Assembly (NCBI RefSeq): GCF_030381805.1
Contig: NZ_JAUDRH010000005.1
Coordinates: 372,001 to 436,000, forward strand
DNA from: Chlorogloeopsis sp. ULAP01
Lineage (GTDB): Bacteria; Cyanobacteriota; Cyanobacteriia; Cyanobacteriales; Nostocaceae
Direction of reading: 5' to 3'
Length of the DNA stretch: 64,000 bases
Shown: piece after piece, positions 54,845 to 64,000 of the stretch
Position numbering within the stretch: the stretch's first letter is position 1
How the letters are laid out: the number at the start of each line of letters is the position of its first letter
Program-made: the position numbers and the translations under genes
The notes under the pieces: generated by a model
The model's database searches: none
Told to the model about the DNA's origin: nothing
What the model saw: the letters and a program-made list of their open reading frames with translations, nothing else

Positions 54845-55237
54845 ATCTATGCTTGTTAACTGTTTGGATAATTAGATAATTTTTCTTGTTAATGCTTATT
54901 TATTATTTTATGTATCTAAAGCAGATCTACCTACTAGGTTCGTCTGACACTGCGTTATCGTTATCTGCCTGCTGTGGAAATCACAGTTTGACGTTAGGAG
55001 CGTTTATGAATTTTAACGGTTATGCGATCGCACCTTAATCTAAAACAAACTCATTACAACTTTAGCTTAAAATTGCAGTAAACGTCCACTTGCAGATAGA
55101 TGTGTTGTCTTTTTAGTCAATAGTCATCAGTCATTTGTCATTAGTTGTTTTCCCTGTACCCTGTTCTCCAGCTTCCCCATCTCCCGTTTGATGCAACAAG
55201 AGAGTAGTATTAATTGTCGAGGTTACATTCTGAGTCA
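54845..55237. other. Spacer with short tandem repeats, no gene seen
   Basis: Divergent spacer of the Fur-family and CRR6 genes. It includes AGTCATCAGTCATTTGTCATT (near 55120-55145), a heptamer-type tandem run. One GCGATCGC HIP1 octamer is at about 55024. Confidence 0.5.
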
Positions 55238-55711
55238 ATGACAATCACAATCACTCTGAATCCTGATTCAATTAACAGCTTGGATTTATCCCCAGCGACA
55301 ACAGTAATTGAAAAATTACTCCAAGAAGGGGCGATCGCTTCTTATGAACAACAGTTACGTTTTGATATTGGCTACGCCTTAGAACCAAGCGATCCTCGCG
55401 AACTATCAGAGGTTCCAGAATTACGACTATGGTTTATTCGCCTTGATACTCGTTATCCTTGGTTGCCATTTTTGCTTGATTGGAAAGCTGGAGAACTTGC
55501 TCGTTACGCTGCGATGCTTGTACCACATCAATTCACGTCTAAGGAAGGTATACAGTACAATCCCGAAGCCTTAGAAATCTTTTTAATGCATAAAATCTTT
55601 ATTTTGAGCGACTGGTTAAAGCAGCACAATATTCCTGGTAAATCACGTCTTCAATCTATGGCGCAATTACTAGGTTATGAATTAGATGATGCTCTATTTG
55701 AGATATTTTAG
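55238..55711 (+). CDS. CRR6 family NDH-1 (NdhI) maturation factor
   Basis: 157 residues from ATG 55238; the frame continues to a TTG eight codons earlier. The pattern FDIGYALEPSDPRELSEVPE, LRLWFIRLDTRYPWLPFLLD, WKAGELARYAAMLVPHQFTS and ALEIFLMHKIFILSDWLKQH is the CRR6/DUF1817 family. In plants CRR6 helps assemble the NDH-1 complex by handling the NdhI iron-sulfur subunit; in cyanobacteria the homologue is likewise linked to NDH-1. Supports the cyanobacterial identity. Confidence 0.9.
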   Translation: MTITITLNPDSINSLDLSPATTVIEKLLQEGAIASYEQQLRFDIGYALEPSDPRELSEVPELRLWFIRLDTRYPWLPFLLDWKAGELARYAAMLVPHQFTSKEGIQYNPEALEIFLMHKIFILSDWLKQHNIPGKSRLQSMAQLLGYELDDALFEIF

Positions 55712-55733
55712 CCAAAGCTGGATATTAAAATTG

Positions 55734-56504
55734 CTAGCCTTGAATATGACAGAGTAAATTTAAAGCAGCATTAAAAGCGTATTCAACGGCTTTGGATTTA
55801 CTAGGTAGTGCTGCCTGCCAAAGTCGATAATCATTGTATTCAAGAATTAAATTAGCTACACAATCAATTTTAAAGTTTTTAAGTATTTCGTTTTGGATGC
55901 ATTCAAAATCCTTTAATGAGCCACCATTTTCCTGAACTTCCCATCCCGCTTGAATAAACTTATTTATAACAGTTCTCATATATTGTTTGCCTACATCTTC
56001 TGCAAATATAGACAAATTTTTAAATGCTTTAAATTCTTCTAACACTAAATTAGCTATTTCTTTCCCTTGTGGAGTATCCCAATTACAAGGAAGACAAATA
56101 TCTAAGTAATCGCTTTCATAAAATTTATATTTAAGATATTCATAAATATCGATAGTCTTCTGCACTAATTTTCGACCAGAGAGTAATTCTTGCAAAGATT
56201 TTGTGCTTGTGTCAATAGATAAGTCTCGGAATACTTTCTCTTCATTTTCTTGACAATCATATACAAGATAAGTCCAAATTCCTGAAGTCGCAGTATCAGT
56301 ATTTTTTGCTTGGTAGTAAGTAATTGTTCCTTCTTCTTCACATTCAAAATATTCACTATCTACAACCTCTAGCAATGATTCTTTGTATTGGTTATGACTC
56401 TTGCTGATAATCTTTCTTAAAATACCAGTGAGATGATGAGGTTGATTTTCTACTTGGATGTAATATTTACCAATACCAACAAAGTTGTGTAAATGTATTG
56501 TCAT
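55734..56504 (-). CDS. Orphan protein of unknown function
   Basis: 256 residues, not recognised. The N-terminal half is beta-rich (VGIGKYYIQVENQ; EEGTITYYQAKNTDTATSGI), the C-terminal half helical and charged (GKEIANLVLEEFKAFKNL, KQYMRTVINKFIQAGWEV). Few conserved-looking motifs appear and the composition is rich in Tyr, Asn, Glu and Lys, lower in GC than its neighbours. AGGGT precedes the ATG by 6 bases. It lies beside a 980-base empty spacer, which suggests an accessory insertion. Confidence 0.6.
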   Translation of the reverse strand: MTIHLHNFVGIGKYYIQVENQPHHLTGILRKIISKSHNQYKESLLEVVDSEYFECEEEGTITYYQAKNTDTATSGIWTYLVYDCQENEEKVFRDLSIDTSTKSLQELLSGRKLVQKTIDIYEYLKYKFYESDYLDICLPCNWDTPQGKEIANLVLEEFKAFKNLSIFAEDVGKQYMRTVINKFIQAGWEVQENGGSLKDFECIQNEILKNFKIDCVANLILEYNDYRLWQAALPSKSKAVEYAFNAALNLLCHIQG

Positions 56505-57484
56505 TTTTTACCCTGTTCAATTTTCATCACATTCTTGGTAGATTTTTCTGCTTAACAGCAGGATGTAGTAAATCAGACATAACATGGCACGTAAAATTTA
56601 CCCAAAGCAATTACACTAATAGTTATGGCAACTGCTTTTTTTAGAACCGAGTATCTTCTTACGGCACAGAAACTAATATTTTTCTCAAAAGTATCCCTAT
56701 TTGTCAGTAATTAGTTTTTGACACAACATATTACAGTTTTGATGGAACTGATCAGTGATTTTGCCTATTTTGAATTGAATTGTTATTCAAAAAGACAAAG
56801 TACAAATTTGACAACTAAGTTTATTTGCTTAGTTGCTATTCTTACTTATCTCTTTAAAATCGGATATTTAGTCTGAACAAACTGTGGTAGATGCACGCGA
56901 ACTTAAGCTTTTTTGCTTAAACATATCGTTCCCGGCCTTTTTTACAGCATAACAGGTTGTTGAACAAAAATAAGTTGTCCAGAAAACTTTCAATCACCCT
57001 ACTGAATATGTTCAAGTTTAATACTTAATACTTTAATTACTGTGATAAATCATTCTCTCGTGTAATCCATCATATTGACCATATAAAAATAAGTAAGATA
57101 TCAAGCTATGCAGGTTCTTGCTTAATTTATGGAATACAGTGATTTAGTTATTTTAAAAAATGGCTAAACATTTTATACATATATTATTCTATTTAATTTT
57201 TGAAAAAAGGTCAGTAAACTTTTATTCTTTATTCTCTATCCCCTGTTCCCTGTCACCTGTCTCTACGAGTGATTCAGTTATCAAATCGGGTTGCTATGGA
57301 TAATTGTATGAGTGGAAAGTTCAAGCATCTAGTAAATAAGACACGATAAACCCTAGCCGTGCTTCAAATAGACCGGCATAGGGAATACTTTATTCACATC
57401 GCGTCTTTAAATTTCAACGATTTGCTGATCATTTATAATCAACACGGATGTTGATTATACTATGGCAGTTAAGAAATACTTGGG
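56505..57484. other. 980-base spacer, no gene seen
   Basis: AT-rich with no usable frame on either strand. A small tract CTCTATCCCCTGTTCCCTGT (57232-57251) is the usual spacer-repeat type. Possible remains of lost genes could not be identified. Confidence 0.45.
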
Positions 57485-58429
57485 CTAACCACCCCAAATT
57501 TTTTCTAAGACTGTTTTAGGCGAAATGTCTGCCATTTTACCTGTGGGGGATTTAATCGTCAGGAAGCGATCGCAAGGCGGCAACAACTTTGTCGGTTCTG
57601 TAGGGCCAAATAGAGCAATAGTATAAGTTTGCACCGCTACAGCAAGGTGCATCGGCGGACTATCAGTACACAACATCAAATTAGCTCCAGCAATCATTGC
57701 TGTCAACTTCCCGATGTCATTACCAGAGGTTACCTTGATGTTGGGTGCATATTCCTTGAGATGGCGAACAAAATCTTCTTCGCCTTCTGCTTGAATCACA
57801 ACCACAGGCATATCTGGCTGCTTATTTTGGAAATCTTGAATAATTGTCTGCCAATGTTCGGTTGGGTAAATTGTATCCAAACCCTTGCCAGCACCGCCAT
57901 AAATCAGAATGTAGCCACTTTCTTTTACTCCCAGCCTGATTTGTTCCTTGTTTGCCCATTCAATGTCTGGTTTGGGTACGTTAACGGCTAGTTCTGGACA
58001 AGGGGAGTCAATGCCCAATCCTTTCAGAAGATCGTGATACACACAAGCAGCATATTGCTCTTTTTTCTGGGGTACTAAACTAGTCAGAAAAGCTGCTCCT
58101 TTGCCTTTGTAGCCTACACGTTTGGGAATACCAGTTAACCACAGTATTAGACCTAATAACCAGCTTTGCCCTGAAACAATAGCGACATCATATTCGCGAT
58201 CGCGAAGTATGCCAACTAAATTTGCCCAATCTGCCAAACTGTTACGGTCTTTGTAATCAAATGTCAGCACTTCGTGAACTGACTTACTCACTCGGTAAGC
58301 AGCCTTTGAGCGGGGTTCAACAACAACATCTATCTGAGCGTCAGGATAATGACGTTTCAGATCATCTAATGTTGGAAAGAATAGAATTTGGTCGGCAATT
58401 CCACCAGGGACAAGGGCCGCTACTCGCAT
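57485..58429 (-). CDS. Glycosyltransferase family 9 (heptosyltransferase-like)
   Basis: 314 residues. GT-B fold enzyme of the GT9 family, which in other bacteria adds heptose to lipopolysaccharide. Signs: VAALVPGGIADQILFFPTLD and YDVAIVSGQSWLLG in the N-domain; ILIYGGAGKGLDTIYPTEHW and the C-terminal LCTDSPPMHLAVAVQTYTIA with FGPTEPTKLLPP. The sugar donor is unknown in cyanobacteria, whose lipopolysaccharide often lacks heptose. Confidence 0.88.
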   Translation of the reverse strand: MRVAALVPGGIADQILFFPTLDDLKRHYPDAQIDVVVEPRSKAAYRVSKSVHEVLTFDYKDRNSLADWANLVGILRDREYDVAIVSGQSWLLGLILWLTGIPKRVGYKGKGAAFLTSLVPQKKEQYAACVYHDLLKGLGIDSPCPELAVNVPKPDIEWANKEQIRLGVKESGYILIYGGAGKGLDTIYPTEHWQTIIQDFQNKQPDMPVVVIQAEGEEDFVRHLKEYAPNIKVTSGNDIGKLTAMIAGANLMLCTDSPPMHLAVAVQTYTIALFGPTEPTKLLPPCDRFLTIKSPTGKMADISPKTVLEKIWGG

Positions 58430-58479
58430 AATATTTATTTATTATTTACGCTTACTCGCTCCCTATTTTAGGGGAATAT

Positions 58480-58560
58480 AGGGACTAGGGATTAGGGACT
58501 AGGGACTAGGAATTGGATTTTGACACTAGCCCCTAGCCTCTAGCCTCTAACCCCTAGTTT
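58480..58560. repeat. GGGACTA / CTAGCCT tandem repeat hairpin
   Basis: AGGGACTAGGGATTAGGGAC-type heptamers are followed by CCTAGCCTCTAGCCTCTAAC-type units in roughly complementary order, so the two runs could fold into one long hairpin just before the ispD start. Confidence 0.6.
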
Positions 58561-58576
58561 CAAGTTGAGGAATTCT

Positions 58577-59263
58577 GTGCATTTATTAATTCCAGCTGCC
58601 GGAAGCGGACGAAGAATGGGAAGTAACCGTAATAAACTTCTTTTGGAAGTGCGATCGCGGTCAATTATAGGCTGGACACTTTTAGCAGCAGAAGCGGCAC
58701 ACCACATCAGTTGGATTGGAATCATTTCTCAACCCACTGATTGGCAAGACCTTAAGACAATTATTGCTGATTTGCAGCTGAGTAAACCTGTGGAATTTAT
58801 TAAGGGTGGCTCTACGCGTCAAGAATCTGTCTACAATGGCTTGCAAGCATTACCAGATACTGCCAGACAAGTATTAATTCACGACGGAGCTAGATGCCTT
58901 GTCACACCCGATTTACTCAACAGATGCGCTCTAGCAATTCGCCACTGTTCTGGTTTAATAGCTGCTATACCTGTCAAAGACACCATTAAAGTCGTAGACG
59001 AAAATGGCATCATTCAAAGTACACCTGATCGACGCCAACTTTGGGCGGCACAAACTCCTCAAGGATTTGATGTTAAGCTACTCAAACAATGCCATATCGA
59101 GGGTTTACATCAGGGTTGGGAAGTCACAGATGATGCAGCTTTGTTTGAAAAATGCGGCTATCAAGTGCAAATTGTAGAAGGAGAAGAGACAAATTTAAAA
59201 GTGACTACTCCCCAAGACTTGGCGATCGCCGAATTTATCCTCAAAAGTAGGTTTGGTGGTTAA
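58577..59263 (+). CDS. ispD: 2-C-methyl-D-erythritol 4-phosphate cytidylyltransferase
   Basis: 228 residues from GTG 58577, with GAGGA 5 bases upstream; a TTG at 58565 is a less likely start. MEP-pathway enzyme that joins CTP to MEP. Conserved: LLIPAAGSGRRMGSNRNKLL (nucleotide loop), VLIHDGARCLVTPDLLNRCA, AAIPVKDTIKVVDENG, LWAAQTPQGFDVKLLKQCHI and VTDDAALFEKCGYQVQIVEG. Works with ispG and ispH in this window. Confidence 0.95.
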   Translation: MHLLIPAAGSGRRMGSNRNKLLLEVRSRSIIGWTLLAAEAAHHISWIGIISQPTDWQDLKTIIADLQLSKPVEFIKGGSTRQESVYNGLQALPDTARQVLIHDGARCLVTPDLLNRCALAIRHCSGLIAAIPVKDTIKVVDENGIIQSTPDRRQLWAAQTPQGFDVKLLKQCHIEGLHQGWEVTDDAALFEKCGYQVQIVEGEETNLKVTTPQDLAIAEFILKSRFGG

Positions 59264-59329
59264 AAGAGGGAATAGGGAACAGGGGACAGGGAAAACAACT
59301 AATGACTAATGACCAATGACCAACGACTA

Positions 59330-59860
59330 ATGAGTGCAGCAACTAAGATAGAAGCGATTCTTTATTTGAAAGGTAAACCTCTGTCAATTGGCGAAATTGC
59401 GGAGTATGCCGCTTGTGATCGCATTACCGCCGAGGAGGGAATTATTGAATTAATTGATGAGTATGCTCGTCGGGATAGTGCTCTAGAAGTTGTAGAAACA
59501 CCAAATGGTTATAGTCTACAACTGCGGTCTGACTTTCATGAGTTGGTGCAAACTCTTATACCTGTAGAATTGGGGTTGGGAGCATTGCGGACTTTGGCAG
59601 CGATCGCTCTTAATGGCCCAATGCTGCAAAGCGATTTGATTAATCTAAGGGGTTCTGGAGCCTATCAACACGTTCAAGAACTTGTTGAGCTTGGTTTTGT
59701 GAAGAAACGTCGAAATAGTGATTCTCGTTCTTATTCGCTACAGGTGACACCCAAATTTCATCAATATTTCCAAATCGAGCAACTTCCCCAACCATTTTCA
59801 AGCAGCCAGCAACAGCGACAACTAGAACTCAAATTAGAATCAGCCGCAGAATCAGAATGA
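59330..59860 (+). CDS. scpB: Segregation and condensation protein ScpB
   Basis: 176 residues from ATG 59330; an ATG at 59309 lies inside a heptamer repeat and is not preferred. Partner of SMC and ScpA in chromosome condensation. Two winged-helix domains: TKIEAILYLKGKPLSIGEIA and GALRTLAAIALNGPMLQSDL, INLRGSGAYQHVQELVELGF. It follows ispD by 66 bases on the same strand. The C-terminal 30 residues are Gln/Glu/Ser-rich. Confidence 0.85.
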   Translation: MSAATKIEAILYLKGKPLSIGEIAEYAACDRITAEEGIIELIDEYARRDSALEVVETPNGYSLQLRSDFHELVQTLIPVELGLGALRTLAAIALNGPMLQSDLINLRGSGAYQHVQELVELGFVKKRRNSDSRSYSLQVTPKFHQYFQIEQLPQPFSSSQQQRQLELKLESAAESE

Positions 59861-59965
59861 CAGTTGCTATTTTGGTTCTATGTTGATTCATGGCTGGGGA
59901 AATATGTCTCAACCTTATACTATGGTTTAGAGTAGAATTAGCAACTCCGCTAAACTAAATTGCCA

Positions 59966-60313
59966 ATGGTGTTTGATCCTGATTTTTTGAATGATAACTT
60001 TGAGCAACACCCCCATCACCATCTGAGTGACAACTTTGAGGAAAACCCTAATCAGTTACTCAAATATTTGCAACATCAGCCTCCAGAAGTGTTAGCCAGC
60101 GTCGCTCAGTCCGTCAGCCCCGAAATTAAACAAATTATTTCGCAAAACGTCCAAGGGCTGGTTGGGATGCTGCCTGCCGAAAATTTCAATGTCCAAATTA
60201 CAACAGATCGCGATAATCTTGCTGGGCTACTTGCATCGGCAATGATGACAGGGTATTTTCTACGCCAGATGGAACAACGGATGCAGTTAGATCATTTGGC
60301 GAATAATCATTAA
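59966..60313 (+). CDS. DUF760 domain protein
   Basis: 115 residues from ATG 59966. The pattern NQLLKYLQHQPPEVLASVAQ, SVSPEIKQIISQNVQGLVGM and DNLAGLLASAMMTGYFLRQM is the cyanobacterial/plastid DUF760 family. The N-terminus contains HPHHH. Its role is unknown. Confidence 0.88.
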   Translation: MVFDPDFLNDNFEQHPHHHLSDNFEENPNQLLKYLQHQPPEVLASVAQSVSPEIKQIISQNVQGLVGMLPAENFNVQITTDRDNLAGLLASAMMTGYFLRQMEQRMQLDHLANNH

Positions 60314-60442
60314 CCAATAGCCAAAGTCATTAGTCAAAAGAAAGTAGACTATGGTCTAGTACAGTGTGGCAGAAATGACTATCTAGCCCAAGAAAAGATA
60401 AAAAAGAAATATTCCTTCTGCCTCCTGCCACGGCAGGTGCCA

Positions 60443-60476
60443 CAACGCGCTTAACCCGCCAACGCGCTTAACCCGC
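60443..60476. repeat. Exact 17-bp tandem duplication
   Basis: CAACGCGCTTAACCCGC occurs twice back to back, between the DUF760 gene and the convergent HtrA gene. A palindromic CCTGCCACGGCAGG-type element lies just before it. Confidence 0.85.
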
Positions 60477-60514
60477 AAGGGCGCACTGGCTCCTCTGCCT
60501 TCTTGTACTGATGA

Positions 60515-61735
60515 CTATTTTTGAGGATAAGCTCCTGACTGTACCTTAAATATTTGATTTTTTCCGTCACGCTCAACTTCAATGAGGAGTATGTCTCCTA
60601 CACTGCTGGATTCCACCATTTTTTGTACTTGGGCAGCAGTTTTGACTGGTTTGCCATTAAATTTATAAATCACATCTCCGGGGCGCAGTCCTGCTCGCTG
60701 TGCCGGTGATTTTTCTAAAACTCCTTTAATAGCAATACCAGTATTTTGTTTGATATTGAGGTTGTTTTCTTGATTAATTTGCTTTTTCTTTGTAGGGGAC
60801 AAATCTACCATTTCAATTCCTAAAAAGGGATGTTTGACATACCCTTTAGTGAACAGTTCTTGAGCAATGCGAGCGGCAGTTTCAATTGGGATGGCAAAAC
60901 CTAGTCCCTGTGCATCAGCACGGATGGCTGTGTTAACACCAATTACCTCTCCGTCAGCATTTAACAAAGGGCCACCAGAATTTCCAGGGTTAATTGCGGC
61001 GTCGGTTTGAATAAAGCTGACTCGCTTATCTGGTACACCTACTTGAGAGCTAGTGCGATCAGTCGCGCTGATAATGCCGATGGTAACTGTATTGTCTAAA
61101 CCCAAGGGATTACCAATTGCGATCGCCCATTCTCCAGGTATTAAGTTTTGTGAATTTCCTAATCTAACTGTAGGCAAACTCTTGGCAGGAATTTTGACAA
61201 CTGCTAAATCAGTCATGGCGTCAACACCTACAACCCTACCTTCAAAAGTTCGACCGTCTTTGAGGGTAACTTGTACTGTATCTGTGTTTGCTACCACATG
61301 GGCATTAGTAAGAATCTCTCCATTTGCACTTAAAAGAAATCCAGAGCCTGTTCCACGCTCAATCCTTTCTTGGGGAATAGGCTCTTCATTTTCTCCAAAA
61401 AATCGGCGCAAAAGCGGATTTTTAAAAGCTTCAGAGATTGGATTAGCTACTTTGCGCGTTGCATTAATCCGCACGACTGCTGGCCCAGTTTTTTGAACTG
61501 CGCTCGCAATAAAATTAACTTTATCACTACCACTAGCAGGAAGAATGCTGCCCTTAATAGAATTAGACACCACGGTATTTGAGGGTAAAGCTGTTGTTAC
61601 ATTTCTTAACTCCTGAAAAGCAGGTTTTTTTGTCAGGAGATAAGTACTAGCTAACAACACTGCACTACCGCCAAACACGCCACCGCTAACTACTAAGGAA
61701 AAATACACTGCCAGTTGTTTCCGAGATAACTTCAT
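60515..61735 (-). CDS. HtrA/Deg-family serine protease
   Basis: 406 residues from ATG 61735; the frame reaches a TTG at 61759. A periplasmic or membrane-anchored S1C protease with an N-terminal hydrophobic segment (LAVYFSLVVSGGVFGGSAVL). Catalytic triad: His146 (LTNAHVV), Asp176 (MTDLAVVK) and Ser253 (NPGNSGGPL). One PDZ domain follows (FLGIEMVDLSPTKKKQ through SPAQRAGLRPGDVIYKFNGK). It degrades damaged proteins, notably photosystem proteins in cyanobacteria; the specific paralogue (HhoA, HhoB or HtrA) is not distinguished. Confidence 0.93.
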   Translation of the reverse strand: MKLSRKQLAVYFSLVVSGGVFGGSAVLLASTYLLTKKPAFQELRNVTTALPSNTVVSNSIKGSILPASGSDKVNFIASAVQKTGPAVVRINATRKVANPISEAFKNPLLRRFFGENEEPIPQERIERGTGSGFLLSANGEILTNAHVVANTDTVQVTLKDGRTFEGRVVGVDAMTDLAVVKIPAKSLPTVRLGNSQNLIPGEWAIAIGNPLGLDNTVTIGIISATDRTSSQVGVPDKRVSFIQTDAAINPGNSGGPLLNADGEVIGVNTAIRADAQGLGFAIPIETAARIAQELFTKGYVKHPFLGIEMVDLSPTKKKQINQENNLNIKQNTGIAIKGVLEKSPAQRAGLRPGDVIYKFNGKPVKTAAQVQKMVESSSVGDILLIEVERDGKNQIFKVQSGAYPQK

Positions 61736-61982
61736 AATCATCACACTCAAGGACAGCAATGCAGTTGCTAATTTCTAAGTGTAATCAAGCCAAAGGCGAG
61801 TGGATAGATTATTTTGATATAAATTGCGATAGAGTTTTGGATTTTTGATTTGATGTGGGAACTTTAGGGTGGAGATCGTAAATCAGGAATAGGGAACACA
61901 AAGAAATCGCCAAAGCCACAGACGTGCTGTCTGTCCTTGCTAGTTCCCCAAGTCCAAAATTACTCTCACTCTTTAGATATAC

Positions 61983-62858
61983 ATGAATCTTCGCGCTCGC
62001 TTACTTGTTTTGTGCAGCTTGATCAGTGCCTTAGGACTGGTATTCACACACTTTACCCCCGTCCAAGCACAAGGTAGCAAGACTTGTCCGACTTCAGCCC
62101 TAGAACGTTTCCAACGCTATCGGGCATCTCGTGGTGATACTTTAGAGAGTATCGCCCAGCGTTACAAATTGAGTCCAGAAACCATTGTTGCCATGAACCC
62201 GGCTTTAAAAAACAGTAGGGTTGCTGTCGGTAGCGAAATTCTTATTCCCCCCCTTGATGGCATTGTTGTAGAAGTGCCAAAGGGAAACAACTGGCAAGAA
62301 TTAGCAGAAATATACAGAGTTCGTGCAGATGCGCTATTTGAGTTAAATGGCTGTAAAGCTCCTTCTCGGTTTGCGTTTATTCCAACACCAAATAAGTCCC
62401 CTAGTCGTGCTAGTACATCTGTCGCACCTACTTCCTCTAATCCTCCTCAAATAGCTGGTTATCCGTTACCAGAAGTTGCACAGCTAGGTTTTCCCTACGG
62501 TTGGCAAATTCATCCTGGAAACGGTCAAGTTTTCTTTCATAGTGGGATCGATTTGTTAGCTGCCAAGGGAACAGCAGTTAGTGCGATCGCGCCAGGTACA
62601 GTGGTGTTTGCGGGTGAGCAAGGGACTTACGGTAAGTTGGTAATTATTAATCATGATGGTGGATTACAAAGCCGTTATGCCCAGCTTGACAGTATTAATG
62701 TTAAAGTCAACCAGCAAGTCAAACAAGGAGATTTGCTGGGAACTGTCGGTACAAGTGGGCAGCCAACTATCAACCAACCTCATCTGCATTTTGAAGTGCG
62801 TTCTAACTCGTCATTGGGTTGGGCGGCAAAAGATCCAAAAGGATATTTGCAGCGATAA
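61983..62858 (+). CDS. LysM and M23 peptidase domain protein
   Basis: 291 residues. A signal peptide (LLVLCSLISALGLVFT then PVQAQG) leads to a LysM domain (YRASRGDTLESIAQRYKLSP), a second LysM-like half (NNWQELAEIYRVRADALFEL) and a C-terminal M23 domain with HSGIDLLAAKGTAVSAIAPG, VIINHDGGLQSRYAQL and HLHFEVRSN. The Zn ligands His-Asp (HSGID) and HxH (HLH) are intact, so it is probably an active cell-wall endopeptidase. Confidence 0.94.
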   Translation: MNLRARLLVLCSLISALGLVFTHFTPVQAQGSKTCPTSALERFQRYRASRGDTLESIAQRYKLSPETIVAMNPALKNSRVAVGSEILIPPLDGIVVEVPKGNNWQELAEIYRVRADALFELNGCKAPSRFAFIPTPNKSPSRASTSVAPTSSNPPQIAGYPLPEVAQLGFPYGWQIHPGNGQVFFHSGIDLLAAKGTAVSAIAPGTVVFAGEQGTYGKLVIINHDGGLQSRYAQLDSINVKVNQQVKQGDLLGTVGTSGQPTINQPHLHFEVRSNSSLGWAAKDPKGYLQR

Positions 62859-63285
62859 AGAGCAAAAGTAGAGATTTGGGAAGGAGGGGTTTTTAACGCT
62901 ATCCTTTCATTGTCATTGGCAGTGCAAAAATGAGTTTGCTGGATTTCAAAATATTTATACCTGGGCATTAAATTGCTTGCATCTATTTTCCGCGCATTAT
63001 CTGGCTAATAAGTTGTGTTGTTAGTTAAAAATATTTAGATGAGCAACAACACAAATAACATTTATAACTAAGCATTTTGCACTTAAATTTAGCGATCGCT
63101 CTCTAAGCAAAAATTATTAAAAATGTATATCGTGCCTATCAAGGCCAACCTATTAATATCTCATTAATTTCTTTAAGTCTTTTTTCACTACTGAGTTACC
63201 CAAAGGCGCACTAACTATGGCAATCTGGGAAACAGAAGATTTTTAAATCAGATATTTTTGCTACAGTAATTTTACCTAAAAGGTT
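62859..63285. other. Spacer before ispG, no gene seen
   Basis: AT-rich, with one GCGATCGC octamer near 63092. It contains the ispG promoter region. No frame or clear structure was seen. Confidence 0.45.
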
Positions 63286-64000
63286 ATGCAAACTCTGCCC
63301 ACACCTTTCACATCAAATCCTGTATCTAGTCAACCGACTTTTGATACAACAATCAAACGGCGGAAAACCCGTCCTGTCAAAGTTGGAAATGTCATCATTG
63401 GCGGAGGCTACCCTGTAGTGGTACAGTCAATGATTAACGAAGACACCCTTGATATTGATGGATCTGTAGCTGCAATTCGTCGTCTACACGAGATTGGCTG
63501 CGAAATTGTCCGTGTCACTGTACCTAGCATGGCTCATGCCAAAGCTCTAGCAGAAATTAAACAAAAATTAATAAAAACTTATCAAGATGTGCCAATTGTG
63601 GCCGATGTGCATCACAATGGCATGAAAATTGCCTTAGAAGTTGCCAAACATATAGAAAAAGTACGGATTAATCCGGGATTATATGTGTTTGAAAAACCTA
63701 ACTCTAGCAGAACCGAATATACTCAAGCTGAATTTGAAGAAATCGGGGAGAAAATTCGCGAAACTCTGGAACCTTTGGTGATTGCTTTACGGGATCAAGG
63801 TAAAGCTATGCGTATTGGAGTTAATCATGGTTCTCTTGCCGAAAGGATGTTGTTCACCTACGGTGATACTCCAGAGGGAATGGTGCAATCTGCCCTAGAG
63901 TTTATTCGTATTTGTGAATCTTTAGACTTCCGCAACATAGTAATTTCTATGAAAGCCTCACGCGTACCAGTAATGGTAGCTGCTTATCGCTTGATGGCAC
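63286..64000 (+). CDS. ispG: 4-hydroxy-3-methylbut-2-en-1-yl diphosphate synthase (partial, runs off the window)
   Basis: 238 codons are present from ATG 63286 (AAAGG 2 bases upstream is weak). Iron-sulfur enzyme of the MEP pathway before IspH. The N-terminus reads MQTLPTPFTSNPV, then RRKTRPVKVGNVIIGGGYPV, VVQSMINEDTLDIDGSVAAI, VRVTVPSMAHAKALAEIKQK, VPIVADVHHNGMKIALEVA, KVRINPGLYV and MRIGVNHGSLAERML, the TIM-barrel half. The C-terminal 4Fe-4S cluster domain lies beyond the window. Confidence 0.97.
   Translation, partial: MQTLPTPFTSNPVSSQPTFDTTIKRRKTRPVKVGNVIIGGGYPVVVQSMINEDTLDIDGSVAAIRRLHEIGCEIVRVTVPSMAHAKALAEIKQKLIKTYQDVPIVADVHHNGMKIALEVAKHIEKVRINPGLYVFEKPNSSRTEYTQAEFEEIGEKIRETLEPLVIALRDQGKAMRIGVNHGSLAERMLFTYGDTPEGMVQSALEFIRICESLDFRNIVISMKASRVPVMVAAYRLMA

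Noticed and set aside
1..64000. CRISPR arrays, tRNA or rRNA genes, prophage, complete insertion sequences
   Set aside because: Read on both strands; no regularly spaced repeats, cloverleaf-like sequence, transposase or phage gene was recognised.

Overview
This window is chromosomal DNA from a filamentous, Nostocales-like cyanobacterium. Direct evidence is the photosystem I gene psaC, the chlorophyll gene chlM, an NDH-1 assembly factor of the CRR6 type, cyanobacterial-type minCDE, a CYP120-like P450, a carotenoid oxygenase, many GCGATCGC (HIP1) octamers, and abundant short tandem repeats (TGACTAA-like heptamers, GGGACTA-like units, GATGGGGA-like units) in the spacers. The species cannot be named from the sequence alone. 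No rRNA, tRNA, CRISPR array, complete insertion sequence or prophage was recognised.

Layout. 0-7.5 kb: small membrane protein, feoAB iron uptake, a P1B-like metal ATPase without the usual CPC motif, and a GCS2-family ligase. 7.5-10.2 kb: a decay zone with a broken hybrid histidine kinase, a DUF4160 gene with an internal stop beside an intact DUF2442 gene, and an orphan glycine-rich membrane protein. 10.3-21 kb: housekeeping genes glmS, psaC and fmt, an exported protein, minCDE and a four-carbon sugar-acid kinase. 21-31.4 kb: a divergent TetR/P450 pair with a palindromic operator, gdhA, a carotenoid oxygenase, a folate-biopterin-type transporter, a DOMON/kinase pair and a higBA toxin-antitoxin module. 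31.5-42.6 kb: ispH, an SGNH hydrolase, two tandem ammonium transporters, purE, nagA and chlM. 42.8-47.7 kb: a two-partner-secretion exoprotein and two small genes whose products share a cysteine-rich C-terminal tail. 47.7-64 kb: hemD, HU, a CobC-like aminotransferase, a FAD oxidoreductase, a DUF3685 regulator, a FurC/PerR-like regulator, CRR6, a GT9 glycosyltransferase, ispD, scpB, DUF760, an HtrA protease, a LysM-M23 peptidase and the 5' part of ispG.

How genes connect. Three MEP isoprenoid genes (ispH, ispD, ispG) are present, together with carotenoid and retinoid-type enzymes. hemD, chlM and cobC-like serve tetrapyrrole metabolism. gdhA and the two amt genes form a nitrogen theme; gdhA carries a textbook NtcA-type promoter (GTAN8TAC, 23 bp, TAN3T) and each amt gene has a GTAN8TAC box upstream.

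The best candidate for something undescribed is the pair of small genes at 45.4-46.4 kb. Their products differ in the N-terminal half but share a YPCPxxGYxxGC(x1-2)C tail, and both lie in the same orientation just upstream of a secreted exoprotein. Function is unknown, and no RiPP modification enzyme is nearby.
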